64,000 bases of DNA, taken from assembly GCA_028821475.1 (NCBI GenBank), contig JAPPGB010000096.1:1-64000 (forward strand), in the 5' to 3' direction. A program made the position numbers and the translations under genes. This document shows, piece by piece, positions 1 to 9,095 of this stretch. The DNA comes from Spirochaetaceae bacterium (GTDB taxonomy: Bacteria; Spirochaetota; Spirochaetia; SZUA-6; Bin103). A model generated the notes under the pieces. That model was not told the DNA's origin. It saw only the letters and a list, made by a program, of their open reading frames with translations, and searched no databases. Within the stretch, counting starts at the first letter, position 1, and each line of letters opens with the position of its first letter.

Positions 1-54
1 CTCATGCTCCTGCGACCGAAATTCGCCCTTGACAAATGGTGAGGAGTCCCCCCC

Positions 55-534
55 GCAACTACTTGAATCACAAGCAATAATCGCTCGCGCTGAGCGCGCC
101 GCGGCCTTCGTCTTCCGCATCCGCGTAGCGGCCCGCTACCTGTGGCGCCGCCTGAGTCCACGTTCGTTCACCGGCCGCAGCAACGGTCCGGGATCCCCGG
201 TCGCTGAACCGCGGCGTCGTATCCTGTCTCACTGCTTGAAATGCGCGCTCCGACGCACTATGCGCGTTTTCCCGGCGCAGCGTCCGGGGCGCGTCTTGTT
301 GCCGTGGGTTCTCCGCGGCCCGGTTGCTCCCGGCCCACACGACGAGGTGCAAGTAGTACTCAAAGAGCCGCACGCGCGCGCGGGGTGAGCCCGGGTGAAC
401 CCGGTGAGTTACACGCCGCGCGCTTCAGGAATTTGACTCTGCTTGGCTGGTCGCCTGCGGTGCGGGCGCGAGAGTAGCCAGGGAGCGGCAAGCCGCTCCG
501 CAATACTCTCAACAATCAAGATACGGAGATACGT
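55..534 (+). repeat. Leader repeat, copy 1, upstream of peptide-binding protein 1
   Basis: No convincing gene lies here. The stretch is a diverged copy of 6619-7214: both begin AACTACTTGAATCACAAG, share many blocks (for example GCAGCAACGGTCCGGGATCC) and end in an almost identical ribosome-binding region just before a paralogous binding-protein gene. A run of seven C lies at 48-54 immediately before the repeat, where the second copy has twelve. The last 13 bases before the start, ACGGAGATACGT, contain a GGAG Shine-Dalgarno core. The length and retention of this non-coding DNA in both copies could mean a shared promoter or leader, or simply a recent duplication. Confidence 0.7.
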
Positions 535-2304
535 ATGAACATTGTAAGAATGACCTTCGCGATTGCGTTGGTCCTCGTCGTTACCGCAACCGGCCTGTGG
601 GCCGCAGGCGCAGAAGAGGAGTCGGCGTCCGCCGCCGAGAAGGAAATGGTGCTTGACCCCACCACGGGCAAGATGGTGACCGCGCCAGAGTACGGCGGGA
701 CCATAACCCTCGCCGCAGTCGAAGAGCAGATGAGTTCCGACACCGCGGAATCTGGTCCCAATGGAGGTGGCATGGTCTCTGGCGTAGTAGAGAAGCTGGC
801 CGTCGCGGACTGGGCAACGCCCAGAGACATATTTGACTTCCAGTTTCTCAACGTTCCAGCCAACACGAGAGGTCAACTGGCGGAAAGCTGGTCGCAGGAT
901 GACCCACTGACCCTCATCATAAACGTCCGCCAGGGAGTTCACTGGCACGACAAGGCACCGATGGACGGTCGGGAGCTGATTGCCGATGATATCGTAGTCA
1001 ACTTTCACCGCGTATTTGGTATGGGCAGCGGATTCACCGAACCAAGCGAATGGCTCCAAGATTGGGCCGGTGTCGAGTTTGAATCGATAACGGCCACTGA
1101 TCAATGGACGGTTGAGTTCAAGCTGAAGCAGCTAAGCCTCACTGCGCGGCGGCTTGTCCTCGACCACTGGATTTCTTTCATATATCCCCCCGAGGTACTC
1201 CAGGAACACGGTGACATGCTCGATTGGCGGAACCTGGTCGGCACCGGGCCTTATGAGGCGACTGAATGGGTCGCGGCCAGCTCTGAGACATATACCAAGA
1301 ATCCTGACTACTGGGGCTTCGACGAAAAATATCCGGAGAACCGCCTGCCCTATGCCGACGAGATAAGAGTCCTGATTATGCCCGAAGTGGCCACAATGCT
1401 GTCGGCAGTGCGCACCGGTAAGGTCGATCGTGGATACAGATTGTACTCTATCGACCAGGTAGAGAGCCTCCAGAGGACCAACCCCGAACTCGCGACCTGG
1501 CCAATTTACGGTCGGGCGGATTACATGTTCGGCATGGACAACATTAATCCGCCCTTTGCCGACATCAGGGTGCGCAAGGCAATGCAGATGGCACTAAATC
1601 TCGAGGAAATCAACAGCGCCTACTTTGGAGGTTATGCAGATATGATACCTCAGGGTCTGTTGAACCGGTTAATGACCGAGGTTGTCATCCAATTTGAAGA
1701 GTGGCCCGAAGATGTCAAGAAGGTCTTCGACTACGACCCGGAAGGTGCCGAAGCGTTGCTCGATGAGGCCGGATATCCTCGCGGCCCGGACGGCACCAGA
1801 TTCACGGTCGAGTTCATGCACCTCAATCGGTATTCTACGAGCTGGCCAGAATTAGTCGGTTCATACTGGAAAAAGATTGGCGTTGATATTGAGATCGAGG
1901 TACTGCCCATAAACCCATGGGTGGCGAGAAGCAGAGCGAAGGATTTCCAAATAAAGAATTTGTCCGGCGCCGCAAAGTGGTTCCCAATGCCATACTTGAG
2001 CGGCCAGCTGACGGAGGCGGGGTTTTACGGCTCCGTTAACGCCGACTCGGATTATGATGCCATGTCTGAAGCCGCCGGAGCCGCTACCACCACCGAGGAG
2101 CAGAACGCGATTTATAGGCAGATGAATCAGCATGTGATAGAGAACTTCTATACGATATGGGCTGGCAACGCGCCCACGTATGAGGTAACCCAGCCCTGGC
2201 TCAAAGGTTATAACGGCGAAAGCTGGATGGGCAACGGTCAAAGGATCCCAGTCTTCGCCCGCCTCTGGATTGACCAAGACCTGAAGAAAGAAATGGGCTA
2301 TTAG
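535..2304 (+). CDS. ABC transporter substrate-binding protein, family 5 (peptide type), cassette 1
   Basis: A 589-residue periplasmic binding protein of the SBP_bac_5 (DppA/OppA) family, expected to capture peptides or similar solutes for the permeases encoded just downstream. Residues 1-23 form a signal peptide (basic start, hydrophobic core) ending in Trp-Ala-Ala-Gly-Ala-Glu-Glu. There is no lipobox cysteine, so signal peptidase I cleavage is likely. Family landmarks include LAESW near 120, VRQGVHWHDKAPMDGREL near 132-149, the DDIV and GTGPYE segments, and late-domain blocks such as DPEGAEALLDEAGYPRG. The start is set by a GGAG Shine-Dalgarno and by alignment with the paralogue at 7215. No ATPase gene accompanies the cassette, so the ATP-binding subunits must come from elsewhere. 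The substrate is not known. Confidence 0.93.
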   Translation: MNIVRMTFAIALVLVVTATGLWAAGAEEESASAAEKEMVLDPTTGKMVTAPEYGGTITLAAVEEQMSSDTAESGPNGGGMVSGVVEKLAVADWATPRDIFDFQFLNVPANTRGQLAESWSQDDPLTLIINVRQGVHWHDKAPMDGRELIADDIVVNFHRVFGMGSGFTEPSEWLQDWAGVEFESITATDQWTVEFKLKQLSLTARRLVLDHWISFIYPPEVLQEHGDMLDWRNLVGTGPYEATEWVAASSETYTKNPDYWGFDEKYPENRLPYADEIRVLIMPEVATMLSAVRTGKVDRGYRLYSIDQVESLQRTNPELATWPIYGRADYMFGMDNINPPFADIRVRKAMQMALNLEEINSAYFGGYADMIPQGLLNRLMTEVVIQFEEWPEDVKKVFDYDPEGAEALLDEAGYPRGPDGTRFTVEFMHLNRYSTSWPELVGSYWKKIGVDIEIEVLPINPWVARSRAKDFQIKNLSGAAKWFPMPYLSGQLTEAGFYGSVNADSDYDAMSEAAGAATTTEEQNAIYRQMNQHVIENFYTIWAGNAPTYEVTQPWLKGYNGESWMGNGQRIPVFARLWIDQDLKKEMGY

Positions 2305-2334
2305 GGGTTCGCCTCTACCGATCTCAGTCAAAGT

Positions 2335-2381
2335 GGAGCTGGGAGGCGCGCGTTTCGCAGGCGAGCGCGCTTCCCGGCTCC
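2335..2381 (+). promoter_or_regulatory. Intercistronic hairpin between binding protein 1 and dppB
   Basis: An imperfect inverted repeat (left arm 2335-2352, right arm 2364-2381, with some G-U pairs) lies in the gap between the binding-protein and permease genes. There is no U-rich tail. The position suggests an mRNA-stabilising or attenuating hairpin that allows more binding protein than permease. Hairpins occur at the same place in the other two cassettes. Confidence 0.5.
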
Positions 2382-2409
2382 CTTGCTCATTTGAAAACGA
2401 GGTGTCCGC

Positions 2410-3369
2410 ATGACAGCCTATATCATTAGGCGGCTGTTGCTGATTCTGCCCACGCTGTTCATCTTGAGCATCCTGGTCTTTCTCTCGGTCCGCTTCATCC
2501 CCGGCGACGTAATAGACACGATACAGGGTAGGATTGTATGGACAGCACCAGGCGCAATTGACCGTGAAGCTCTTCTCCATAAGCTGGGATTAGACGTGCC
2601 TGTCTACGTGCAGTATGGACGCTGGATTGGCGATATCGTCCTGCACGGCTCTCTCGGCGAGTCCCTGCTGACCGGTTACTCAGTAGGGGAGGCGATATTG
2701 GAGAGACTGCCGGTCACCTTCGAGCTTGGTCTGCTGGCAATCCTCATCGGGCTGGTGATCGCGCTGCCGGTGGGCATCTACTCGGCGATTCGCCAGGATA
2801 GCGCCGCCGACTTCGTGGGGCGTTCGGTCGCCATCATCGGCCTGGCTACGCCGAACTTCTGGCTCGGCATCATGGTCATGATCTACCCGGCCATCTGGTG
2901 GGGCTGGTCACCACCGCTTGAGCTGGTTTCCCTTACCAAAGACCCGCTGGGGAATCTCGGGGGGTTCCTGATCCCGAGCCTGATTCTGGGCACGGCCGCG
3001 GCTGCCGCCACCATGCGGATGACGCGCACCATGATGCTGGAGGTGCTGCGGCAGGACTATATCCGGACCGCCTGGTCCAAGGGGCTGAAGGAGCGGGCCG
3101 TGGTGATCCGACACGCCGTCAAGAACGCCCTCATCCCGGTGGTGTCCCTGATCGGCCTGCAGTTGCCGATCCTGGTCGGTGGCGCCGTGATCATGGAGAA
3201 CATCTTCAACCTGCCGGGGCTCGGGCGCCTTCTGCTGAATGCCCTCAACGACCGAGACTACCCGATGGTCTCCGGCATCAACCTGTTCTTCGGCACCGGG
3301 GTGGTGGTGATCAATCTGCTCATCGACGTGATCTACGCTATCCTGGACCCCAGGGTCCGCTATGACTGA
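2410..3369 (+). CDS. Peptide-type ABC transporter permease DppB, cassette 1
   Basis: A 319-residue inner-membrane permease of the DppB/OppB/GsiC family. It opens with a basic MTAYIIRRLL stretch and a long hydrophobic helix followed by SVRFIPGD, a conserved N-terminal block. About six membrane segments can be read. The EAA-type loop that docks the ATPase is visible around residues 215-245 (DYIRTAWSKGLKER followed by a basic HAVKNALIP segment), and the protein ends in LDPRVRYD. An AACGAGGTG segment gives a modest ribosome-binding site. It follows the binding protein in the same orientation and is almost colinear with the permease at 9096, which carries about 20 extra residues after residue 80. 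Confidence 0.92.
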   Translation: MTAYIIRRLLLILPTLFILSILVFLSVRFIPGDVIDTIQGRIVWTAPGAIDREALLHKLGLDVPVYVQYGRWIGDIVLHGSLGESLLTGYSVGEAILERLPVTFELGLLAILIGLVIALPVGIYSAIRQDSAADFVGRSVAIIGLATPNFWLGIMVMIYPAIWWGWSPPLELVSLTKDPLGNLGGFLIPSLILGTAAAAATMRMTRTMMLEVLRQDYIRTAWSKGLKERAVVIRHAVKNALIPVVSLIGLQLPILVGGAVIMENIFNLPGLGRLLLNALNDRDYPMVSGINLFFGTGVVVINLLIDVIYAILDPRVRYD

Positions 3370-3451
3370 GGTGTTTCGCATGCTGGTCAAGGAGAAGCCG
3401 TTGAGCATCATCGTTGGGGTCGTCATCGATGCCAGGGGCCGCTATGAATGA
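3362..3451 (+). pseudogene. Duplicated 5' end of dppC, a 29-codon overlapping ORF
   Basis: An ATG at 3362 overlaps the dppB stop exactly as a dppC start would. It opens a 29-codon frame (MTEVFRMLVKEKPLSIIVGV and so on) closed by TGA at 3449-3451. The DNA is a tandem copy of the dppB/dppC junction: the ARGRY end and the LVKEKPLSII start recur about 80-110 bases later at the functional dppC. The second dppC start (ATG 3444) overlaps this stop, so the short frame may act as a translational coupler between dppB and dppC. It could equally be a relic of slippage or unequal recombination. Confidence 0.6.
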
Positions 3452-4346
3452 GCCAAAGAGCCATACTGGCATGGCTGACTTCTTTGTCAGGTTGGTCAAG
3501 GAGAAGCCACTGAGCATCATCGCCGGGGTGGTCATCCTGCTGTTGATCCTGGTGGCGATCTTTGCCGACGTGCTGGCGCCTTTCCCGCATGACGAAGTCA
3601 ACATCGTGGACCGGATGCAGGCGCCCTCCAACCGCTACCTGCTTGGTACCGACCAGCTGGGGCGCGACCTGCTGAGCCGCCTCGTGTTCGGGGCCCGGAT
3701 TTCGCTGACCGTCGGTCTGGCGGCGACCACCGTCAACGTCGTGGTGGCGGTGCTGATCGGCGGCATCTCGGGATTCTTCGGCGGTCGACTCGACCTGGCG
3801 ATGCAGCGCTTCGTCGACGCCTGGATGGCGTTCCCGGGGCTGCTGCTGTTGCTCACCATCATGTCGCTGGTGGGGCGGGGGTTGCCGCAGATCATCGTGG
3901 TGCTGGGGGTAACGGGCGGCATCGGCGGTTCGCGAGTGGTCCGCGGTGCGGTAATTGGGGTCAAGGAGAATGCCTACTTTCAGGCGGCCGAGGCGATCGG
4001 CGGCACCCGGTGGAGAACTCTCATCCACCACGTCCTGCCCAATATCGCGGCTCCGGTGATCATCATCTTCACCATCAACGTGGGTGGCGTGATCATCAGC
4101 GAGGCCGCGCTGAGCTTCCTGGGGTTCGGACTGCCGATCTCGGTGCCGAGCTGGGGCGGGATGCTGAGCCGGGAAGGGCGCGAGTTCATGGAGGTGGCGC
4201 CGCGGCTGGCGCTGTGGCCGGGGCTGTGCCTGACGGTTGTCGTGTACTGCCTGAACATGTTCGGCGACGCGGTGCGCGACCTGCTTGACCCGCGGCTGCG
4301 CGGCGGTGGCGGCCGTCTCGGCGCCGATCGCGGTGCGTCGCTGTAG
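3444..4346 (+). CDS. Peptide-type ABC transporter permease DppC, cassette 1
   Basis: A 300-residue permease of the DppC/OppC family, partner of the DppB at 2410. It contains the N-terminal helix after LVKEKPLSIIAG, the periplasmic block HDEVNIVDRMQAPS, the conserved LGTDQLGRDLLSRLVFGAR segment, and the EAA-type loop near residues 178-206 (ENAYFQAAEAIGGTRWRT). It ends in FGDAVRDLLDPRLRG. ATG 3444 is preferred because it overlaps the preceding short ORF; TTG 3414 in the same frame would add ten residues. The junction just upstream is tandemly duplicated. Since dppC of cassette 2 is disrupted, this subunit may serve both cassettes, but that is inference. Confidence 0.9.
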   Translation: MNEPKSHTGMADFFVRLVKEKPLSIIAGVVILLLILVAIFADVLAPFPHDEVNIVDRMQAPSNRYLLGTDQLGRDLLSRLVFGARISLTVGLAATTVNVVVAVLIGGISGFFGGRLDLAMQRFVDAWMAFPGLLLLLTIMSLVGRGLPQIIVVLGVTGGIGGSRVVRGAVIGVKENAYFQAAEAIGGTRWRTLIHHVLPNIAAPVIIIFTINVGGVIISEAALSFLGFGLPISVPSWGGMLSREGREFMEVAPRLALWPGLCLTVVVYCLNMFGDAVRDLLDPRLRGGGGRLGADRGASL

Positions 4347-4376
4347 AGCGGCCCGCCGACCGGCGGTTGTGAGGCG

Positions 4377-4556
4377 GTCAGCCGCGCGCGGTGCATGAAC
4401 GAGACGGTGGCCTGACGCCGGCCGGCCTGATCGATGAACTGCAGCAGCGACGGCGGCTGCCAGCGGTTCGGATCGGCGAACTCGCCGGCGCCGGGCAGTG
4501 CCCACGAACAGCGGCCGGTTGACGCGCTCGTAGCCCTTCTCGAACGCGTAGTCGCC
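4377..4556 (-). pseudogene. Remnant of a vanadium-haloperoxidase-like / DUF6851-type gene
   Basis: Read on the minus strand, the gap between dppC and the next gene encodes, with one frameshift, fragments such as YERVNRPLFVG and then FADPNRWQPPSLLQFIDQAG. The DPNRWQP...FIDQ pattern is familiar from PAP2/vanadium haloperoxidase-like proteins, including those with a DUF6851 region. No start codon or active-site region is present, so this is at most about 60 codons of a dead gene. The assignment rests on recall of that short motif alone. Confidence 0.4.
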
Positions 4557-4602
4557 TAAGCCGCCAAGAGTTGTCGCCGAAGAGCAGGGCCAGGGTGCGC
4601 GG

Positions 4603-6360
4603 TCAACGCCGCACCTCGTCGGAGTACACCAGCTCCCAGCCGTGGAACACCACGATCAGGCCGGTGAAGCGCACGCCCGGAAACTGCCGCGCCAGCCGCT
4701 CGTCCGCCAGATAGCGCAGGAGTTGCGCCCGCGCCTCCTCGGCCGCCGTCGTGACCGCGGTCTGATCCGCCGGCTCGGAACGCGCGCGATACTTGAGCTC
4801 GATCAGGTAGCCACGCTGCAGGTGCGGGTAGCGGGCCACCAGCGGCTCCAGCGCGATGTCCGCGTGTCCCTTTCCCAGCTCCGCCTCCGACCGGAACACG
4901 TAGTAGTCGGTCACGCTCAGAAAGGCGGCCAGGAATCCTTGTATAACCTTCTCGCCACCGATGTAGTCGCGTATCCCCGTCTGCCGCGCGATCGCCTCGC
5001 TCAGGAACTCCAGCACCGGCCGCCACTCGCCTTCGTTGGCCATCCGCATCATCAACTGCTCGAATCGGAACAGGTTGACCGCGAACACCCCCACGTCGCG
5101 GTAGGCGTCGCGCAGGTAGCCGTACATCAGCCGCTTCACGGTCTGGTTCGGGATCGCCAGCCGCGGCACCCGCTGCACCACGTCGCGGATGCTCAGCAGC
5201 CCGAAGTAGTGCAGCAGGGAGAAGAAGTTCTCCTGCTTGGTGAGGTCCTGCAGCGGAAAGCCGGGCCGAATGCGGGTGTCCACCTGCTCCTCGCCGATGA
5301 CGTCGCGCAGCAGGTCGAAGTTGCCGTTCAGTTGCCGGCCGGTCACCAGCAGGTGGCGCAGCTTGCCGTAGTCGATGCGCACGTTGGTGTCGATCAGGTA
5401 TTCCGGTACCTCTCGGTTCGGGATCGAGTTGTCCAAGTAGTAGAGCACCATGTCCGAGTTGTAGAGATCGGTGTCGGCCGTCCTCGCGAATCGGTAGCCA
5501 TTGTACCACTGGCCCATGGTGCCCATGGCGGTAGCGACTTCCTGGTTGAACACGCCCAGGTCCCGGTAGGTCTCGACCAGGCGTCGCACCTCCGCCTCGG
5601 TGAAGCCGACCATCTCGTTGAAGTCCGGGTGCAGGCTGATGTTCTTGCCGATGTTGAAGCCGCTGGTGACGTCGTCCATGGTGATCGGCGACACGCCGGT
5701 GATGAACAGCCGCTCCAGGCCGCCGCCACTGCGGTCCGCGCCGCCCTTCAGGGTGGCGAAGAAGTTGCGGTAGAAGCCGCCGCCGTGGGTGAAGGAGTGG
5801 TACGCCTCCGCGCCGTGGTACGCCAGCACGGTGTTGGCGAAGTTGTCGTACTCGTCGATCAGCGCGAACAGCGGGATGTCATGGTCGCCCGCGTACCGGA
5901 ACAACATGCTCAGCTTGGTGGCGATGGAGGGCGGCGCCAGGATGCGCTGCCGCGCCGCTTCGGGGAACAGATCCGGATGCCGCTCCAGCGTCCCCCGGAG
6001 CTCTATCAGACAGTAGGCTTCGAACTCCCGCTCCAGGGTCTCAAGCTTGTCGTTGACCATCGAGAAGTTGAAGCGCAGGGTGACGTAGCGGCTCTGTTCG
6101 CCGGTCGGGTCCTGCCCGATGTCGGTGCCGGCGAAGGTGGCGCCGAAGTCGTCCGCCCAGAAGCGGTCGTAGTAGTTCTCCAGCAGGGAGACCCACAGCG
6201 ACTTGCCGAACCGGCGCGGACGGATCAGGAAGGCGTAGCGCTCCTCCTCCAGGCGCCGCAGGAAGCGGGTCTTGTCGACGTACAGCCACCGGTTCCGGCG
6301 GATACGCCTGAAGTCGGCCTCGCCGTAGGGAATGCGCGGGTGCGTGCGTCGCGTGCTCAC
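4603..6360 (-). CDS. AAA-ATPase-like protein with C-terminal PD-(D/E)XK nuclease domain
   Basis: A 585-residue protein with the typical start of the AAA-ATPase_like family (PF09820): an IPYGEADFRRIRRNRWLYVD block, then FLIRPRRFGKSLWVSLL at about 45-61, which is the family's variant P-loop. An IDEYDNF Walker-B-like segment follows near 168. The C-terminal part (about 480-575) matches the PDDEXK_9 module, with GHADIALEP and YLIELKYRA as the nuclease-fold strands (D...E-x-K). Members are common in anaerobes and spirochaetes and often multiply in genomes. Their cellular role is not established, although a nuclease or mobile/defence link is usually suspected. It lies alone between two duplicated ABC cassettes on the opposite strand, so it may have been inserted there or carried by the duplication. 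Confidence 0.85.
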   Translation of the reverse strand: MSTRRTHPRIPYGEADFRRIRRNRWLYVDKTRFLRRLEEERYAFLIRPRRFGKSLWVSLLENYYDRFWADDFGATFAGTDIGQDPTGEQSRYVTLRFNFSMVNDKLETLEREFEAYCLIELRGTLERHPDLFPEAARQRILAPPSIATKLSMLFRYAGDHDIPLFALIDEYDNFANTVLAYHGAEAYHSFTHGGGFYRNFFATLKGGADRSGGGLERLFITGVSPITMDDVTSGFNIGKNISLHPDFNEMVGFTEAEVRRLVETYRDLGVFNQEVATAMGTMGQWYNGYRFARTADTDLYNSDMVLYYLDNSIPNREVPEYLIDTNVRIDYGKLRHLLVTGRQLNGNFDLLRDVIGEEQVDTRIRPGFPLQDLTKQENFFSLLHYFGLLSIRDVVQRVPRLAIPNQTVKRLMYGYLRDAYRDVGVFAVNLFRFEQLMMRMANEGEWRPVLEFLSEAIARQTGIRDYIGGEKVIQGFLAAFLSVTDYYVFRSEAELGKGHADIALEPLVARYPHLQRGYLIELKYRARSEPADQTAVTTAAEEARAQLLRYLADERLARQFPGVRFTGLIVVFHGWELVYSDEVRR

Positions 6361-6618
6361 TACCGTACCGTACTGACTCTATCGTCTCCGAGGTGCAACG
6401 TGCAATGGAGCCGCCACGGGCGGCACGGTCGCTCCGCGAAACGGTAGACGATGGTCGGTCGGTCGCGTCGGTCGCGTCCGCGTGCGCTTGACACCTCGGG
6501 GCGAGCGAGCGACGATGAGCAAGTCAAGGATTGAACGGATGCGGATCATGCGTCATCACGACCCACGGCCCAGTAACCGGACGGAAGTGACGCAGCCGAT
6601 AACCCCCCCCCCCCGCGG
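6361..6618. other. Intergenic region with short tandem GGTCG/GTCGCG units and a 12-C tract
   Basis: No gene is evident. It holds overlapping short repeats around 6450-6483 and a homopolymer of twelve C at 6603-6614, immediately before the second leader repeat. The corresponding tract before the first leader has seven C. A TTGACA hexamer occurs near 6487 without a convincing partner -10 box. Confidence 0.5.
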
Positions 6619-7214
6619 CAACTACTTGAATCACAAGCAATAATCGCTTTCGCTGAGCGCTCCGCGGCCTTCGTCTTCCGCATCTGCGTAGCGGCCCGCT
6701 ACCTTTGGCGTCGCCTCGGTCCACGTTCGTTCACCGGCCGCAGCAACGGTCCGGGATCCGCGGCCGCTGAACCGCGGCATCCTATCCCGTCGCGCTGCTT
6801 GAAATTCCTGAAATGCGCGCTCCAACGCACTGGACGCGCCCTCCCGGCGCAGTGTCCGAGCCGCATCCTGGTGGCGTCGATTCTCCGCCGCCCGGTTACT
6901 CCCGGCCCGCGTCGCCGCACGTATCCCGGTCTCCTCTTTCCCGCGTCTTCGCGGGCTACGCTGCATGATCCCGGTACATCGCGGGTCGCCAGCGGCCACC
7001 CTGCCGGTTCGCCCGGCGCACGCGAGGTGCGAGCGATACTCAAAGAACCACATCCGCGCGCGGTGTGAATCGGGTGAACCCGGTGAGTCACACGCCGCGC
7101 GCTCTTAGAAATCTGACTCTGGCTGGCCGGCCGCCTGCGTTGCGGGCGTGAGGGTAGCCAGGGAGCGGCAAGCCACTCCGCAATACTCTCAGAAATCAAC
7201 ATACGGAGTTACGT
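6619..7214 (+). repeat. Leader repeat, copy 2, upstream of peptide-binding protein 2
   Basis: The diverged second copy of the leader at 55-534. The blocks are colinear except for an extra stretch of about 100 bases at roughly 6912-7018 that copy 1 lacks. The end is nearly identical to copy 1: GCCAGGGAGCGGCAAGCC, then CCGCAATACTCTCA, then a GGAG ribosome-binding core just before ATG 7215. No conserved reading frame is evident in both copies. Confidence 0.7.
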
Positions 7215-8999
7215 ATGAATACTGTGACAATCACCAGGACCTTCGCGGTTGCACTGGTTCTGGTCCTGACCGCAACCGGCCTCTGGGCGGCTGCCGCCGA
7301 GGAGCAGCCGGCCGCGGCGATGGAGAAGGAAATGGTGCTGGACCCCACCACCGGCAAGATGGTGACCGCGCCGGAGTATGGCGGGACCATAACCTACGTC
7401 AAGAAAGAATCGCCCTCGCATACTGACAAACATCTAAGTGGGGGTGTGGTAGCCGTGGGCCTGGTCGTAGAGAAGTTAGGTATCGGCGACTGGGCGACGC
7501 CCAGGGACCAATATGGCTTCCCGACTATGGCCGCGCCAAACTACACGAGGGGAGCTCTGGCGGAAAGCTGGGAAATGCCCGACGACAAGACCGTTATCGT
7601 CAAAGTCCGCCAGGGCGTTCACTGGCACGATAAGGCACCGATGAACGGTCGGGAGCTGACTGCCGACGATATCGTATACAACTTTCACCGTACTCTGGGT
7701 CTGGGCAGCGGCTTCACCGAACCCAGCGCTGCCTACAGTCTCTTGACCAGGGTGTCATTCGAATCCATAACGGCCACCGACGAAGGGACCGTTGTTTTCA
7801 AGCTGAAGGATCCACATCTGCTTACGCTGATGGTTATTCTCGACGACTCCCTTGCTGTCATGTACCCCCCCGAGGTGATCAAGGAACACGGGGATGTAAC
7901 GGATTGGAGGAACTTGGTCGGCACCGGTCCCTTTGAGCTGACTGACTGGACCGAGGGCAGCTCTATCACCTATAGTAAGAATCCTGACTACTGGGGATAC
8001 GACGAAAAATACCCGGAGAACCGCTTGCCGTATGTTGACACGTTAAGGGCTCTGATTATGCCCGAAGTGGCAACGCAACTGGCGGCAATGCGCACGGGTA
8101 AGGTTGATTACGTCGGGGTGGCCGGGGTAGCTCAACTCAGGACTGTCGAGCAGGTAGAGAGCATCCAGCGGACCAACCCCGAAGTCGAATTATGGCCGGT
8201 ACGGTTTCGGTCGGATAATGGTTTTGCCATGAACACTCAGATAGAACCCTTTAACGACATCAGGGTGCGCAAGGCAATGAACATGGCACTGGACTTCGAG
8301 ACAATCAACAATTCGTACTTCAAGGGTTTTGGAGACCCGATACCTCAAGGGCGGCTGGGCCGTTTCATGACAGCCGGGTCCATCCCATTTGAAGAGTGGC
8401 CCGAAGAGCTCCGGAAGGGCCGCACGTATAACCCGGAAGGGGCCGAAGCGTTGCTTGATGCGGCCGGGTATCCGCGCGGCGCGGATGGCACCAGATTCAA
8501 GACCGTGTTGATGCACCTCGAGCGTTTCGATCTGAATTATGCAGAATTAGCCGCTTCATACTGGGATAAGATTGGCGTTGACGTGGAGATCGAAGTAACG
8601 CCGGCAGCTGCATGGGGTCCGAGAAGAACAGCTCAGGAATACGAAATGGTCAGTAACGATACGGCGTATGCTGTTTCCATGCAGTGGGCAGTGTCAATCA
8701 TGGCTGGGTTTACCACGGATGGTGTAAATAGCAACGTCAGCGACGCGACTTATGACGCCATGCATGCCGCAGCCGCAGTCGCGACCACCATCGAGGAGCG
8801 GGACAGCCTGGTGCCAGACTTGGTCATGTACGCATTGGAGCAATACTGGACGATATTTGGTCCGTTGCTTCCACAGTTTTCGGTGAACCAGCCGTGGCTC
8901 ATAGGCTACAACGGTGAAATGATCTTAAGCGGGGGGGAGGAAGTGATCTTCTCCCGCCTCTGGATTGATAGTGCGCTGAAGAAAGAAATGGGATTCTGA
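7215..8999 (+). CDS. ABC transporter substrate-binding protein, family 5 (peptide type), cassette 2
   Basis: A 594-residue SBP_bac_5 protein, paralogue of the product of 535-2304 and sharing long blocks with it. Examples are the MVLDPTTGKMVTAPEYGGTI segment after the signal peptide, the HWHDKAPM(N/D)GREL block, and LWIDSALKKEMGF at the end. The signal peptide ends in TATGLWAAAAEEQP with no lipobox cysteine, so the product should be soluble in the periplasm. Divergence is concentrated in ligand-facing stretches, for example residues 55-75 and 475-510, which suggests that the duplicated receptors differ in specificity. GGAG sits about seven bases before the ATG. Confidence 0.93.
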   Translation: MNTVTITRTFAVALVLVLTATGLWAAAAEEQPAAAMEKEMVLDPTTGKMVTAPEYGGTITYVKKESPSHTDKHLSGGVVAVGLVVEKLGIGDWATPRDQYGFPTMAAPNYTRGALAESWEMPDDKTVIVKVRQGVHWHDKAPMNGRELTADDIVYNFHRTLGLGSGFTEPSAAYSLLTRVSFESITATDEGTVVFKLKDPHLLTLMVILDDSLAVMYPPEVIKEHGDVTDWRNLVGTGPFELTDWTEGSSITYSKNPDYWGYDEKYPENRLPYVDTLRALIMPEVATQLAAMRTGKVDYVGVAGVAQLRTVEQVESIQRTNPEVELWPVRFRSDNGFAMNTQIEPFNDIRVRKAMNMALDFETINNSYFKGFGDPIPQGRLGRFMTAGSIPFEEWPEELRKGRTYNPEGAEALLDAAGYPRGADGTRFKTVLMHLERFDLNYAELAASYWDKIGVDVEIEVTPAAAWGPRRTAQEYEMVSNDTAYAVSMQWAVSIMAGFTTDGVNSNVSDATYDAMHAAAAVATTIEERDSLVPDLVMYALEQYWTIFGPLLPQFSVNQPWLIGYNGEMILSGGEEVIFSRLWIDSALKKEMGF

Positions 9000-9048
9000 G
9001 CCAACGGGGTCCGCCGGCGTTTTCGCGCTGGTTCTGCCTGCAGAGAAT

Positions 9049-9079
9049 GGCGCCGGGAGCCCTTGAGCTTCCCGGCGCC
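9049..9079 (+). promoter_or_regulatory. Intercistronic hairpin between binding protein 2 and dppB
   Basis: A strong inverted repeat: left arm GGCGCCGGGAGC (9049-9060), six-base loop, right arm GCTTCCCGGCGCC (9067-9079). It has no U tail. It lies between the binding protein and dppB, as in cassettes 1 and 3. A TTG codon at 9063 that could start dppB falls inside the hairpin, which favours the downstream ATG at 9096. Confidence 0.6.
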
Positions 9080-9095
9080 CTTCTACCATGAAGAT

